Assembly: GCF_007859715.1 (NCBI RefSeq)
Contig: NZ_SJPG01000001.1
Span: 806,001-870,000 of the forward strand
Length of the DNA stretch: 64,000 nucleotides
Direction of reading: 5' to 3'
DNA from: Rubinisphaera italica
GTDB taxonomy: Bacteria; Planctomycetota; Planctomycetia; Planctomycetales; Planctomycetaceae
Shown: in pieces, positions 26,728-34,082 of the stretch
How positions within the stretch are numbered: position 1 is the stretch's first letter
Layout: every line of letters starts with the position of its first letter
Translations under genes and position numbers: made by a program
Notes under the pieces: generated by a model
Database searches by the model: none
The model's input: only the letters and a program-made list of their open reading frames with translations
Told to the model about the DNA's origin: nothing

Positions 26728-26957
26728 CACGGCCCTATTGTCAACTGCTGGAGCAAATAAGCAAGTCGATCCGGGTTAATTCTTTTGCAGAACCAGAGTT
26801 CGTGCCGGTGAGGTCGTCATTGTTACATTTAATTGGAGCAATGTGCTACAAAATTGACAAAAGCCTTGCCATCAAAGACTAGGCTCTAGTCGAAATGTCA
26901 CTTTATCCTGCAGCCAATGCTGGACAAGCTAGCAATGGCACACTCAACAGGTCGCCG

Positions 26958-28481
26958 TTAGCTGGTGACCTGTTCATCATTTTCCGGGGTTGCCGGACTT
27001 GTCGGATCGAACCATTCGTCTTTGAAGACGATCCGTTTCTGGTGTTTCATCGCCAGATTGGCGGTTAATGCCATAATCGCATCGGCCATCGCGACGGTTC
27101 CATTGCACTTCAAGCCACCTTCGCTCGGGGGATCGAAGTTGTTGTTGCGGATGCAGTAGCAGAAGTGTTCCATTTCTTCTGTATATCCACGACTGACTTT
27201 TTCCAGGGCTGCTGAAGCGACAGCGGCATTGGTTGAGGGAGCGAGCGATTCACTGGCATCGAGCACGGGAGCCCCTGGGTTTCCATTAAGCACATGCAGT
27301 CGCTGTTCGGTTCCTCCACCCCCTGTGGTTGGTGAAGCTTCTTTGAAGAGCATGACATCTTTTTCAAGATTCACATACATAGTGCCCCGGCTTCCAAAGA
27401 CAGACTCGCCGTAGGGTTCCATACGGTTCGTATTGATGGAGGAATAAGTTACGATGACTTTGTCGTGGTTGTCGGATTCATAGTTTGGTCCGGGGAATTC
27501 GAAGGTCACGTAAACGTGATCGTCGATTTCACGGTCGTCCTGCTGTTTGTCGAGAGAGCCGACTCCCTTAACACCGTAGAAGTTGCGTCCACCGTAACCT
27601 TGCACTGCGATCGGATGGACTTTGCCGAGGAAAATACTAGCAGCATCGAGTTGATGACTACCGAGTTCGGCCATCAGACCACCGCCAGTTTTGTTGTAAA
27701 GACGCCAGTTGATCAGATGCTCCATATCGTCGTAACCGTATTCGGATAAACGGCCTTCGAGAGAAGCGGCATCTGTTTTATTGATCTGCTTCCGCCAGCT
27801 GTCGCGACCGGGGAAACTGTTATTGCGATGCCACTGGGCACGAATAAATTTGATGTCGCCCAGCAATCCCTGTTGGACAATATGGTTGGCGTTATCGTAA
27901 AGCACGCTGTAGTGCCTTTGATGACCAACAGCCAGGAGTTTGTTGTTCTCTTTGGCAACTTTGATCATCTCTTTACATTGAGTGATGTCGTGAGCCATCA
28001 GCTTTTCGCAGAGAACGTGCTTGCCGGCTTTGAGGGCATCGATGGCAACTGGAGCATGCTGGCTGAGAGGAACAGCGATGACGACTGCTTCGATGTTCGG
28101 ATCTTCGAGCAGCTTTTTGTGATCGTCGTAAACTTTGATATTTTTCTTAGAGTTGGCCCCAAGTTTTTTAACGAGACCAATACGGTGTTCGTTGCCGTCG
28201 CCATCGAAAGCGCGTTTCTGGTTGGTGGGACGCAAGTCGGCAATCGCAACAATTTCCATGTATTCTGGTGGATGCTCGGTGAGCAAAACGCTCCCTTCAT
28301 CACCAGTTCCGATGAAACCGACTTTAACCGGATTGCCATCGAGCTTTTGATAGCCGAAGTATGTCGCTCCGGCAGCAGTACCTGCAGCCATGGTACCGAT
28401 CAGGAAGTCACGACGTGTCGAGCCGACTGCGGTATGGAAATTATCTTTGCCAAGAATTTTTTCTTCGGGCGTAAAATACAT
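26958..28481 (-). CDS. Tat-exported Gfo/Idh/MocA family oxidoreductase
   Basis: 507 aa from the ATG at 28481, which has GAGG eight bases upstream (an in-frame TTG lies at 28505). Tat leader: [24 protein letters not shown] (about residues 21-44). NAD(P)-binding Rossmann domain follows: [18 protein letters not shown] (about 50), then [40 protein letters not shown], containing the family's catalytic-lysine EK(P) motif as CEKLM. The second half is the alpha/beta substrate domain ([21 protein letters not shown]). Such exported oxidoreductases are numerous in planctomycetes and act on sugars or sugar acids, probably with bound cofactor. The DoxX-like gene upstream is the likely operon partner. Confidence 0.9.
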   Translation of the reverse strand: MYFTPEEKILGKDNFHTAVGSTRRDFLIGTMAAGTAAGATYFGYQKLDGNPVKVGFIGTGDEGSVLLTEHPPEYMEIVAIADLRPTNQKRAFDGDGNEHRIGLVKKLGANSKKNIKVYDDHKKLLEDPNIEAVVIAVPLSQHAPVAIDALKAGKHVLCEKLMAHDITQCKEMIKVAKENNKLLAVGHQRHYSVLYDNANHIVQQGLLGDIKFIRAQWHRNNSFPGRDSWRKQINKTDAASLEGRLSEYGYDDMEHLINWRLYNKTGGGLMAELGSHQLDAASIFLGKVHPIAVQGYGGRNFYGVKGVGSLDKQQDDREIDDHVYVTFEFPGPNYESDNHDKVIVTYSSINTNRMEPYGESVFGSRGTMYVNLEKDVMLFKEASPTTGGGGTEQRLHVLNGNPGAPVLDASESLAPSTNAAVASAALEKVSRGYTEEMEHFCYCIRNNNFDPPSEGGLKCNGTVAMADAIMALTANLAMKHQKRIVFKDEWFDPTSPATPENDEQVTS

Positions 28482-28607
28482 CGTTGGAACCTCGTACACA
28501 GTCAATTAATACCTGCATTATTCAGTAATAACTCACTGAGGGCAGGGAGGAGATATCATATTCAATCGAGTGCCAACGTGGACACTCCAGCAAAATGGAA
28601 AGTCGGG

Positions 28608-29843
28608 TTATCGATCGTCGGCTGGTTTCTTTTTAAAGAAGCCGGAGAAGATCGCATCGATTCCGAACCAGCTGCCTGTCGGTAAAAAGACATAGACAAG
28701 CAGGACCAGAACTTCGATAAATGTCTTGTTAATCACAATCGCATGCTCCGGCCCCGGTGGTTGGGGATATCCCGGAATGGGTGGGTAAGCCAGATAAAAC
28801 TGCAGCAGCAAAAAGGCACCGCCCAGAGCAGCGACCCGCGTCATGAAACCAGCAAGCAGCAGGCCGCCAATGATGGTCAGCCCCCACATGGTTTTCAAAT
28901 CAATATCACGTTGTGCAGTGTATTGCGGTTGCATTGGTCCGAGGGCTAACTGAGACGTACTCAACATTTTCTCGGCATCCCACTTCATGTCCGATTCCAG
29001 TTTACGGATCGGACCAACCAGCTCGGCTCGTAATGTCTGGATTTCCTTCCAGTCGTAATCGAGATGATCCTGGTCAAAATGAGTTTTTACATTTGCCAGT
29101 TTTTGCTCGTATCGATCGAGGCGATCTCGGTAGAGTTGAATTTTCCCAAGAGTATTACCATCGAGGGTCCCTTTCTGTTTATCATCAACAGAACCAGCCC
29201 ATTCGGGATCGCCTTTGAGACTCGCAAGTGCCTTCTCCAAATACGACAGTGAAGACTGACGCTTGTATAAATACAGGACTTTCTTAACGAAATCTTTTTT
29301 CACTTCATCTTGAATGGCGTCGACATCATCGGTCTCTTCGTTGAAATTGACCTGTGCGAGCAATGCCTGTTTTTCTCGGGGTGTCAGATGTAGTTTCCCG
29401 TCGACAATCAGGCGTTTTTCATCTGGCAGGAAAGTCACAACCTTGCCAACACTTCCCGTCAGTTCGACACCTTCTGGAAGTGCATTCAATTCAACACGGA
29501 AATCCTTCGAACCATGGACCATCTCATCAATGATCCGTTTTTGGCGATCATCGAGTTGGTAATGCTGTTTGAAGCGTTCTGCCCAGCCAGTCCAGCGAGC
29601 AGCAACAGTCTCGTAATCGAGATCTCTTAAATCGTCAGGATCGCCTGAAAGACTGCGAAAGTAGTCTCTCAAAGGACCTTGTGAGTTTTTCAGATAAGGT
29701 TCAGCCGTCCACGCAGAGGCAGTATTCTGGGAATCGAGCTTCCAGAGCCCTTCGTAAAGTAATTGCCAACCAATTGACAGTCGCAATACGACAAGGGCAA
29801 TGCAGGCAAGGATACTAATTTTTCGGATATCGTAATCAGCCAC
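28608..29843 (-). CDS. DoxX-like membrane protein with large helical insertion
   Basis: 411 aa, GTG start with AAGGA six bases upstream. The first TM (ISILACIALVVLRLSIGWQLLYEGLWKL, residues 9-36) has the DoxX/SURF4 signature of a helix ending in EG.WKL. DoxX proteins have four TMs in about 130-150 aa; here the second, third and fourth TMs (MWGLTIIGGLLLAGFMTRVAALGGAFLLLQFYLAYPP; NKTFIEVLVLLVYVFLPTGSWFGIDAIF) come only after residue 315. In between lie about 270 residues that are charged and helical, including a probable coiled coil near 215-270. The family is linked to quinone/thiosulfate metabolism and to membrane protein complexes. It is co-directional with the Gfo/Idh oxidoreductase 127 bp downstream. 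Confidence 0.78.
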   Translation of the reverse strand: MADYDIRKISILACIALVVLRLSIGWQLLYEGLWKLDSQNTASAWTAEPYLKNSQGPLRDYFRSLSGDPDDLRDLDYETVAARWTGWAERFKQHYQLDDRQKRIIDEMVHGSKDFRVELNALPEGVELTGSVGKVVTFLPDEKRLIVDGKLHLTPREKQALLAQVNFNEETDDVDAIQDEVKKDFVKKVLYLYKRQSSLSYLEKALASLKGDPEWAGSVDDKQKGTLDGNTLGKIQLYRDRLDRYEQKLANVKTHFDQDHLDYDWKEIQTLRAELVGPIRKLESDMKWDAEKMLSTSQLALGPMQPQYTAQRDIDLKTMWGLTIIGGLLLAGFMTRVAALGGAFLLLQFYLAYPPIPGYPQPPGPEHAIVINKTFIEVLVLLVYVFLPTGSWFGIDAIFSGFFKKKPADDR

Positions 29844-30179
29844 TATCTATTCCTTTGCAACATCAGGAGATGCTGCCAGATCGGGTCGACATAGGTGGGG
29901 ACTCAACTGCGTTTAACAGAAAAGTTGAGCTACAGCCGTCGAGGAGTCTTCGATGTGAGCCACACGAGTCATGTGGCAATAACCTGGTCTGAAAATCAAT
30001 GTGCGAGTTGTGAATTTTAGTGTACTGTACACGTTGGTGCATTCAAGAAACCTGAAATATGGCGAAAGATTTCTTCCGGCACATGATTTGACCTGAATTC
30101 ACTATATCTTTTGTGGGAGGGACAATCAAACAAATAACGATATAAATCTATGCCACTTACTGAACTCTCTATTCCTATT
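29844..30179. other. Intergenic region with one operator-like palindrome
   Basis: 336 bp with no gene. A 13-bp odd palindrome GTGTAC-T-GTACAC lies at 30020-30032, within reach of the promoter region of the minus-strand DoxX-like gene. It could be a regulator binding site. Nothing else stands out. Confidence 0.4.
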
Positions 30180-30500
30180 TCAGGAAATGAGCAGATAAAA
30201 CAGTGATAAAGCTGGACAGATGAAACAAATCAACACTGCGGTTCCACATCCTGAATTATTTTCGGGGATACTTTCGGGATTCTGTTCTCGAAGTTCTTCT
30301 GTCAATCCTTCAATAAAATTCTTGGCTTCCAGTAAATCGCTGCCTGTACATTCCCGGTAAATCTTGATGGCTTCAATTTTACGTCCGTTCTGGATCGCTT
30401 GAATGATCTGATTTCTATCTTGCTGGTCCATTTCTTTTGAGTTCATTCTGAGGAGATCCATTCCGTTATTGGTGAGCAATTCATTGGAAATCAACTTCAA
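30180..30500 (-). CDS. Membrane protein with ribosomal L7/L12 C-terminal-like domain
   Basis: Up to 106 aa. The open frame starts with TTG at 30500; ATG codons at 30461, 30446 and 30431 are alternatives, and the domain itself begins at about residue 25, so the true start is uncertain. Residues about 28-70 (DRNQIIQAIQNGRKIEAIKIYRECTGSDLLEAKNFIEGL) match the helix-turn-helix of the bL12 C-terminal domain, including the K-x-x-A-I-K-x-x-R-x-x-T-G-x-x-L-x-E-A-K pattern. A short polar linker and one C-terminal TM (CGTAVLICFICPALSLFYLLI) follow. It is not a ribosomal protein; this domain plus TM occurs as a small stand-alone protein in several planctomycetes. Function unknown. Confidence 0.7.
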   Translation of the reverse strand: MKLISNELLTNNGMDLLRMNSKEMDQQDRNQIIQAIQNGRKIEAIKIYRECTGSDLLEAKNFIEGLTEELREQNPESIPENNSGCGTAVLICFICPALSLFYLLIS

Positions 30501-30734
30501 TCAGATCTTTCTGAATTGAAATCGTGTCATTTGCTATATGAATCACAACTGTTAAGTCTGATACGTTTTGAAACTCGGTTCTGCGCAATTAATTCCAGAA
30601 GTTTTCAGAATTTTCTCTTAATTTTCCCAAAATGGTGACGGATTTGTGCAGTTGGTTCATTCCAACTTGCATCTGCAAAAGTAATAGGTTAAGAGCAGAG
30701 TATTTATTTCACCCCCAACAGGCTGTAAAGTTCG

Positions 30735-31109
30735 ATGGCTCGTCATCTGAAAATTTTCCAAGTCGAAAAAGAGCCTCCCTGCATTTTTGTGACACCGCTC
30801 GGTCAGGGAGCCAGTTTTCGTTATGCCGATTTGCAGATGGAGTCGAATTCGGTTCGGACTTTAGTCGCCGATCAAACCGTGCCACTACTGATTATTGACC
30901 TGAAGAACATGAACTATTTTGGTTCTGAGTTCATCGGAGCGTTAATTACACTCGGACGCGAGAAGAAACTTCGTGGTGGGAAAGTCGCCATCTGCTCTGC
31001 CAATCCGAACATGTACGATGTTCTCAAGGGGATGAGTCTTTTTAAGCTGTGGCCTTATTTCGAATCTCGTGATGAAGCGATTGCGGGGCTATCTGGCGAA
31101 TCAGCGTAA
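30735..31109 (+). CDS. STAS-domain protein (anti-sigma factor antagonist-like)
   Basis: 124 aa, one STAS domain. Anti-anti-sigma proteins bind and are phosphorylated by a partner kinase and release a sigma factor or other regulator when dephosphorylated. The loop normally containing the phosphorylated serine (D-x-S-x-x-G) reads NMNYFGSEFIGALI with Ser64 in place; the preceding strand VPLLIIDLKNM and the following helix-strand (GREKKLRGGKVAICSANPNMYDVLKGMSLFKLW) match the family. A SpoIIE-type phosphatase (34083-35609), which could act on such a serine, is encoded 3 kb away, but no kinase is nearby. The start has no obvious strong ribosome binding site. Confidence 0.85.
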   Translation: MARHLKIFQVEKEPPCIFVTPLGQGASFRYADLQMESNSVRTLVADQTVPLLIIDLKNMNYFGSEFIGALITLGREKKLRGGKVAICSANPNMYDVLKGMSLFKLWPYFESRDEAIAGLSGESA

Positions 31110-31133
31110 ACTTTCCGACTCCTTCGAGTCACG

Positions 31134-31295
31134 TTATTTACGACTGGCGGATTTGAGCAAAATCCAGCCAAAAATGCCGACACCGATGAGAACAACACCG
31201 TATTCTGCTGGTGTAATATTAGACCACCAGCGCAGTACGAACGTGTAATAGAAGTTTGCATAAAAGCAGATCGAATACCATAAGGAACTCAACAT
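31134..31295 (-). CDS. Small membrane protein, 53 aa
   Basis: Short gene below the usual size cut-off. The ATG at 31295 is preceded by AAGGA at nine bases. The product begins MLSSLWYSICFYANFYYTFV and ends GIFGWILLKSASRK. The first 22 residues are aromatic-rich and hydrophobic; the segment from about 31 to 47 (EYGVVLIGVGIFGWILL) is a clear TM helix, and the C-terminus is basic. A highly ordered TM with flanking basic residues in such a short frame, and the good ribosome binding site, argue that it is real. It is convergent with the STAS gene, with 24 bp between the stops. Function unknown. Confidence 0.6.
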   Translation of the reverse strand: MLSSLWYSICFYANFYYTFVLRWWSNITPAEYGVVLIGVGIFGWILLKSASRK

Positions 31296-31537
31296 TTCAG
31301 CATCCTTGTGTTCTGCCCGGGCTTAATTGTGTGGTCTTATTGCGACACGAGCGACTTAGTTGCGCTCAATTCCATACAAACCTGCCGCATTGGTGTGGAA
31401 TTCCCACGCCATTCTGAACCATAGCTCACCACGAACAACAATCCTGACGGGATGTTTGGGTGTTGCTCAGTTTTCATGGGATTACGCAGACGGTAAGGTT
31501 TACGCATCGAATTCCTTCTGGACTCAGGAAATAAATT

Positions 31538-32500
31538 ATGCGGATCTTCAGTTTTACGATGGTATTATTGCTCATCATCTCTCTCTGTTCCTGTTCATCC
31601 CCAGTCACGGAGACTGCTGGTGATCAGAAAGTGACACTCGCGCTCAACTGGCTGCCGGAAGCTGAGCACGGCGGATTTTATGCGGCTCTTTTAAATGGAG
31701 ATTACAAAAAAGAAGGGCTCGAAGTCGAGATTCTACCGGGTGGTCCCGACAGTCCGGTCATTCAGCGGGTTGCAACCGGGCGGGTTGACTTCGGTATCTC
31801 CAATGCGGATCGCATTTTGCTCGGACGGGCTCAGCAGGCACCGGTCGTGGGGGTCTTTGCTCCGCTACAGCATTCTCCGCGATGTATTGTTGTCCATAAG
31901 TCGTCTGGGATTGAGTCCTTCGATCAATTAAAAAACGTGACATTGGCCATGAGTGATGCTCCGGCTTTTTCTCATTATTTGCGAGAGAAACTTCCACTCG
32001 AGGGCGTGAAAATTGTCAGGAGCACCGGCTCGCTGTCTCAATTTCTGCAGGACCCCGCTTTTGCTCAGCAGGGATACGTCTTCAGCGAGCCGATTGTCGC
32101 TCAAAAACAGGGAATCGAAACCAATTCGCTGCTCTTATCGGAGCTCGGCTTCGATCCCTATTCGAGTGTGCTCATCGTTTCCGAAAAAACACTCTCTGAA
32201 CAACCCGAGTTGGTGGAAAAGTTTGTGCGGGCGTCGATGGCTGGTTGGAAAACCTACCTGGAAAATTCCGATACGGTTCACGAATATATCCAAACTATCA
32301 ATCCTGAAATGCCTCGGGATGTGCTCGATGGTGGAATGGAAGCCCTTCGCAAACTTTGCCGGAATGCTGATGGCGAATTCACAGGCGAAATGGACCCTGA
32401 ACGCTGGAAGACATTGAGCAGCCAAATGGAAGAACTTAAGCTTATTGAAACAGGTCTGTATAAAAAGGCCTATGTCAACCTCAGTGGACCAAGTGAATAA
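31538..32500 (+). CDS. NMT1/THI5-like substrate-binding lipoprotein
   Basis: 320 aa. Lipoprotein signal peptide (MRIFSFTMVLLLIISLCSCSS, lipobox cysteine near residue 19). The mature part matches the NMT1/SsuA/THI5 family of periplasmic binding proteins: VTLALNWLPEAEHGGFYAALLNGDYKKEGLEVEILPGG, then RVDFGISNADRILLGRAQQAPVVGVFAPLQHSPRCIVVH (ligand-pocket region), and FVRASMAGWKTYL near the C-terminus. The first block resembles ThiY/THI5-type pyrimidine binding proteins. ABC permease and ATPase genes normally found beside it are absent, and no TPP riboswitch is visible upstream, so the ligand is undetermined. Confidence 0.85.
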   Translation: MRIFSFTMVLLLIISLCSCSSPVTETAGDQKVTLALNWLPEAEHGGFYAALLNGDYKKEGLEVEILPGGPDSPVIQRVATGRVDFGISNADRILLGRAQQAPVVGVFAPLQHSPRCIVVHKSSGIESFDQLKNVTLAMSDAPAFSHYLREKLPLEGVKIVRSTGSLSQFLQDPAFAQQGYVFSEPIVAQKQGIETNSLLLSELGFDPYSSVLIVSEKTLSEQPELVEKFVRASMAGWKTYLENSDTVHEYIQTINPEMPRDVLDGGMEALRKLCRNADGEFTGEMDPERWKTLSSQMEELKLIETGLYKKAYVNLSGPSE

Positions 32501-32599
32501 TGCTTTAAAACGATTGCTGAAATTATAACTGGAGTTATGCAAAACTTCAGTTTGAAACCAAACTTCGAAAATGACTCAACCAATTTTGAGAAAGATTAA

Positions 32600-32730
32600 A
32601 ACCACAGAGACACAGAGGGCACAGAGAAATTTTCGGAAAGGACTGCAATGCTAAAACAATCGAACTCTTCATAAGCCTTGGATTTCAAGACTTCTCAGTG
32701 TCCTCAGTGTCCTCTGTGCCTCTGTGGTTC
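32600..32730. repeat. R6 'ACCACAGAGACACAGAG' inverted repeat
   Basis: Left arm ACCACAGAGACACAGAGG(GCACAGAG), right arm (CTCTGTGC)CTCTGTGGTTC, with the right arm preceded by an internal tandem duplication (CTCAGTGTCCTCAGTGTCC). Sequences of this kind are known as abundant intergenic repeats in several bacterial phyla. A half copy is at 13590-13616, and the related CCACGAAGGCACTAAG type occurs at 42711-42808. Confidence 0.75.
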
Positions 32731-32797
32731 AAAAATAAATTTCAGTTTTATTAGGGATCTTACTTTCTCCGGTTTTCAAATTGATCTTGGTGTAGAC

Positions 32798-32826
32798 TCA
32801 CTTGCTCGCTTACGCTTCGTGCTTAT
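32798..32826. repeat. R2 repeat, single diverged arm
   Basis: TCACTTGCTCGCTTACGCTT through CGTGCTTATA corresponds to one arm of R2 with two or three changes; the partner arm is missing. Confidence 0.6.
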
Positions 32827-32974
32827 AACTGAGGTTTTGCAACACTTCAGTTATTAGAATCATGGATCAGCAAGAACCGGTAACATTTGTCTTATTACGT
32901 GTCGATCTGTGGTTTATTATTGTTCAAACTCCTACAAATCCTAATCAAATTCTCACCTCAAAAGGGTTCTCAAA

Positions 32975-33898
32975 ATGGCGGCATCAGGTTCAAAGTTGGC
33001 GATTTACGGAGCGATTGTCGGTAACTTTCTGATCTCAGTCACCAAGTTCGTTGCTGCAGGTTTGACGGGAAGTTCTGCGATGTTGACCGAAGGGATTCAC
33101 TCGCTGGTCGACACTGGTAACGGCGGGCTGCTGCTCTTTGGAATTCATCGCAGCCAGCGGGCTCCCGATGACAGGCACCCCTTCGGTTATGGCCCCGAAC
33201 TTTACTTTTGGACTCTGATCGTCGGAATCCTCATTTTCGGAATCGGAGGCGGAATTTCCGTCTATGAAGGCATTCTGCATGTGCTTCATCCTGCAAAACT
33301 TTCGGACCCGACTGTCAATTACATCGTACTTGGACTGGCAGTCGTTTTTGAGGGAGCTGCGTGGTACCTCGCACTAAAAGGTTTTCTGGCGACCAAAGGA
33401 AACAGTTCCATATGGAAAGCAGTCAAGGAGAGTAAGGATCCCACGACCTTTGCGGTACTCTTTGAAGACTCTGCTGCTCTGTTAGGGTTAGTGGTCGCTT
33501 TTCTAGGAATCTTTTTTGGACATCTTCTGGAAATGCCAGTCCTGGATGGAGTCGCATCCATTTTCATTGGACTGATTCTGGCAGCGGTCGCTTTCGTACT
33601 GATTTACGAATCCCATGGCTTACTGATTGGTGAAAGTGCCTCTCCTGAAATTGTCGATGGGGTGAGAAAGATTGTCGGGAGTTACCCGGAAGTTCAACGC
33701 GCCAAGTCGCCCCTCACATTGCATTTTGGGCCGAATCAAGTCTTGCTCGCAATGGATTTGCAATTTCTCGATTCACTCGATGCTGACCAAATTGAAAGCA
33801 CGATTGATCGAATTGAAAGCGAAATTCGAAAAGCCTACCCCGAAATCCGTAATATTTTTCTAGAAGCCGACGCAATTCTCGTTAGTCGAAGAAAATAG
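32975..33898 (+). CDS. Cation diffusion facilitator (CDF) metal transporter
   Basis: 307 aa, six TMs and a cytoplasmic C-terminal domain, exporting divalent metal (Zn, Fe, Mn or Co) in exchange for protons. The metal site in TM2 is HSLVD (H42, D46), with N49 next to it; TM5 contains FEDSAALLGLVVAF, giving the paired D-x-x-A-x-x-G motif in which the first position is acidic. HPFGYG follows TM2 as in the family. The C-terminal domain (about 215-307) has the FieF/YiiP fold pattern. The H/D pairing with a Glu/Asp site suggests a Zn- or broad-specificity transporter, but the metal is not determined. Confidence 0.93.
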   Translation: MAASGSKLAIYGAIVGNFLISVTKFVAAGLTGSSAMLTEGIHSLVDTGNGGLLLFGIHRSQRAPDDRHPFGYGPELYFWTLIVGILIFGIGGGISVYEGILHVLHPAKLSDPTVNYIVLGLAVVFEGAAWYLALKGFLATKGNSSIWKAVKESKDPTTFAVLFEDSAALLGLVVAFLGIFFGHLLEMPVLDGVASIFIGLILAAVAFVLIYESHGLLIGESASPEIVDGVRKIVGSYPEVQRAKSPLTLHFGPNQVLLAMDLQFLDSLDADQIESTIDRIESEIRKAYPEIRNIFLEADAILVSRRK

Positions 33899-34082
33899 GG
33901 AGAATTAGCCAAATACTGCACTTCGGGCGTTGCAAAAACAAAACGCATTGAACATTTGTGATATCATTGGTATGGTATTTTCAATTGTGAAGATTATATG
34001 CTATGAAGTGATTGAAATTATCTCGATCACATATCCTAAACGGCAAGGACGCTAATTCCTCATTGCAAGTGGGCGTGTCGTC

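Larger units (their letters stand above)
26533..26957. other. Repeat-bearing gap between MFS and Gfo/Idh genes
   Basis: 425 bp without a gene. Contains R2 copy B (26610-26681), a small perfect hairpin (26709-26727) and, from about 26743, a short stretch (CAACTGCTGGAGCAAATAAG) that resembles the core of degenerate R1 copy D. Confidence 0.55.
32501..32974. other. 474-bp intergenic region with several inverted repeats
   Basis: No gene. From left to right: a short hairpin unit around 32525-32556 (ATAACTGGAGTTATGCAAAA type), an R6 inverted repeat (32600-32730), one arm of R2 (32798-32826), and a second unit of the first type (32822-32857, ACTGAGGTTTTGCAACACTTCAGT). A related sequence (AACTGAAGTTTTGCCAAATTC) is at 42517-42540. 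Confidence 0.55.

Noticed and set aside
31055..31261. 68-codon minus frame overlapping the STAS gene end
   Set aside because: The overlapping frame 31134-31295 encodes a better-formed membrane protein with a ribosome binding site; the 68-codon frame does not.
31296..31537. TPP riboswitch upstream of the THI5-like lipoprotein
   Set aside because: The CUGAGA and the ACCUGAU-type core of the aptamer are not present.
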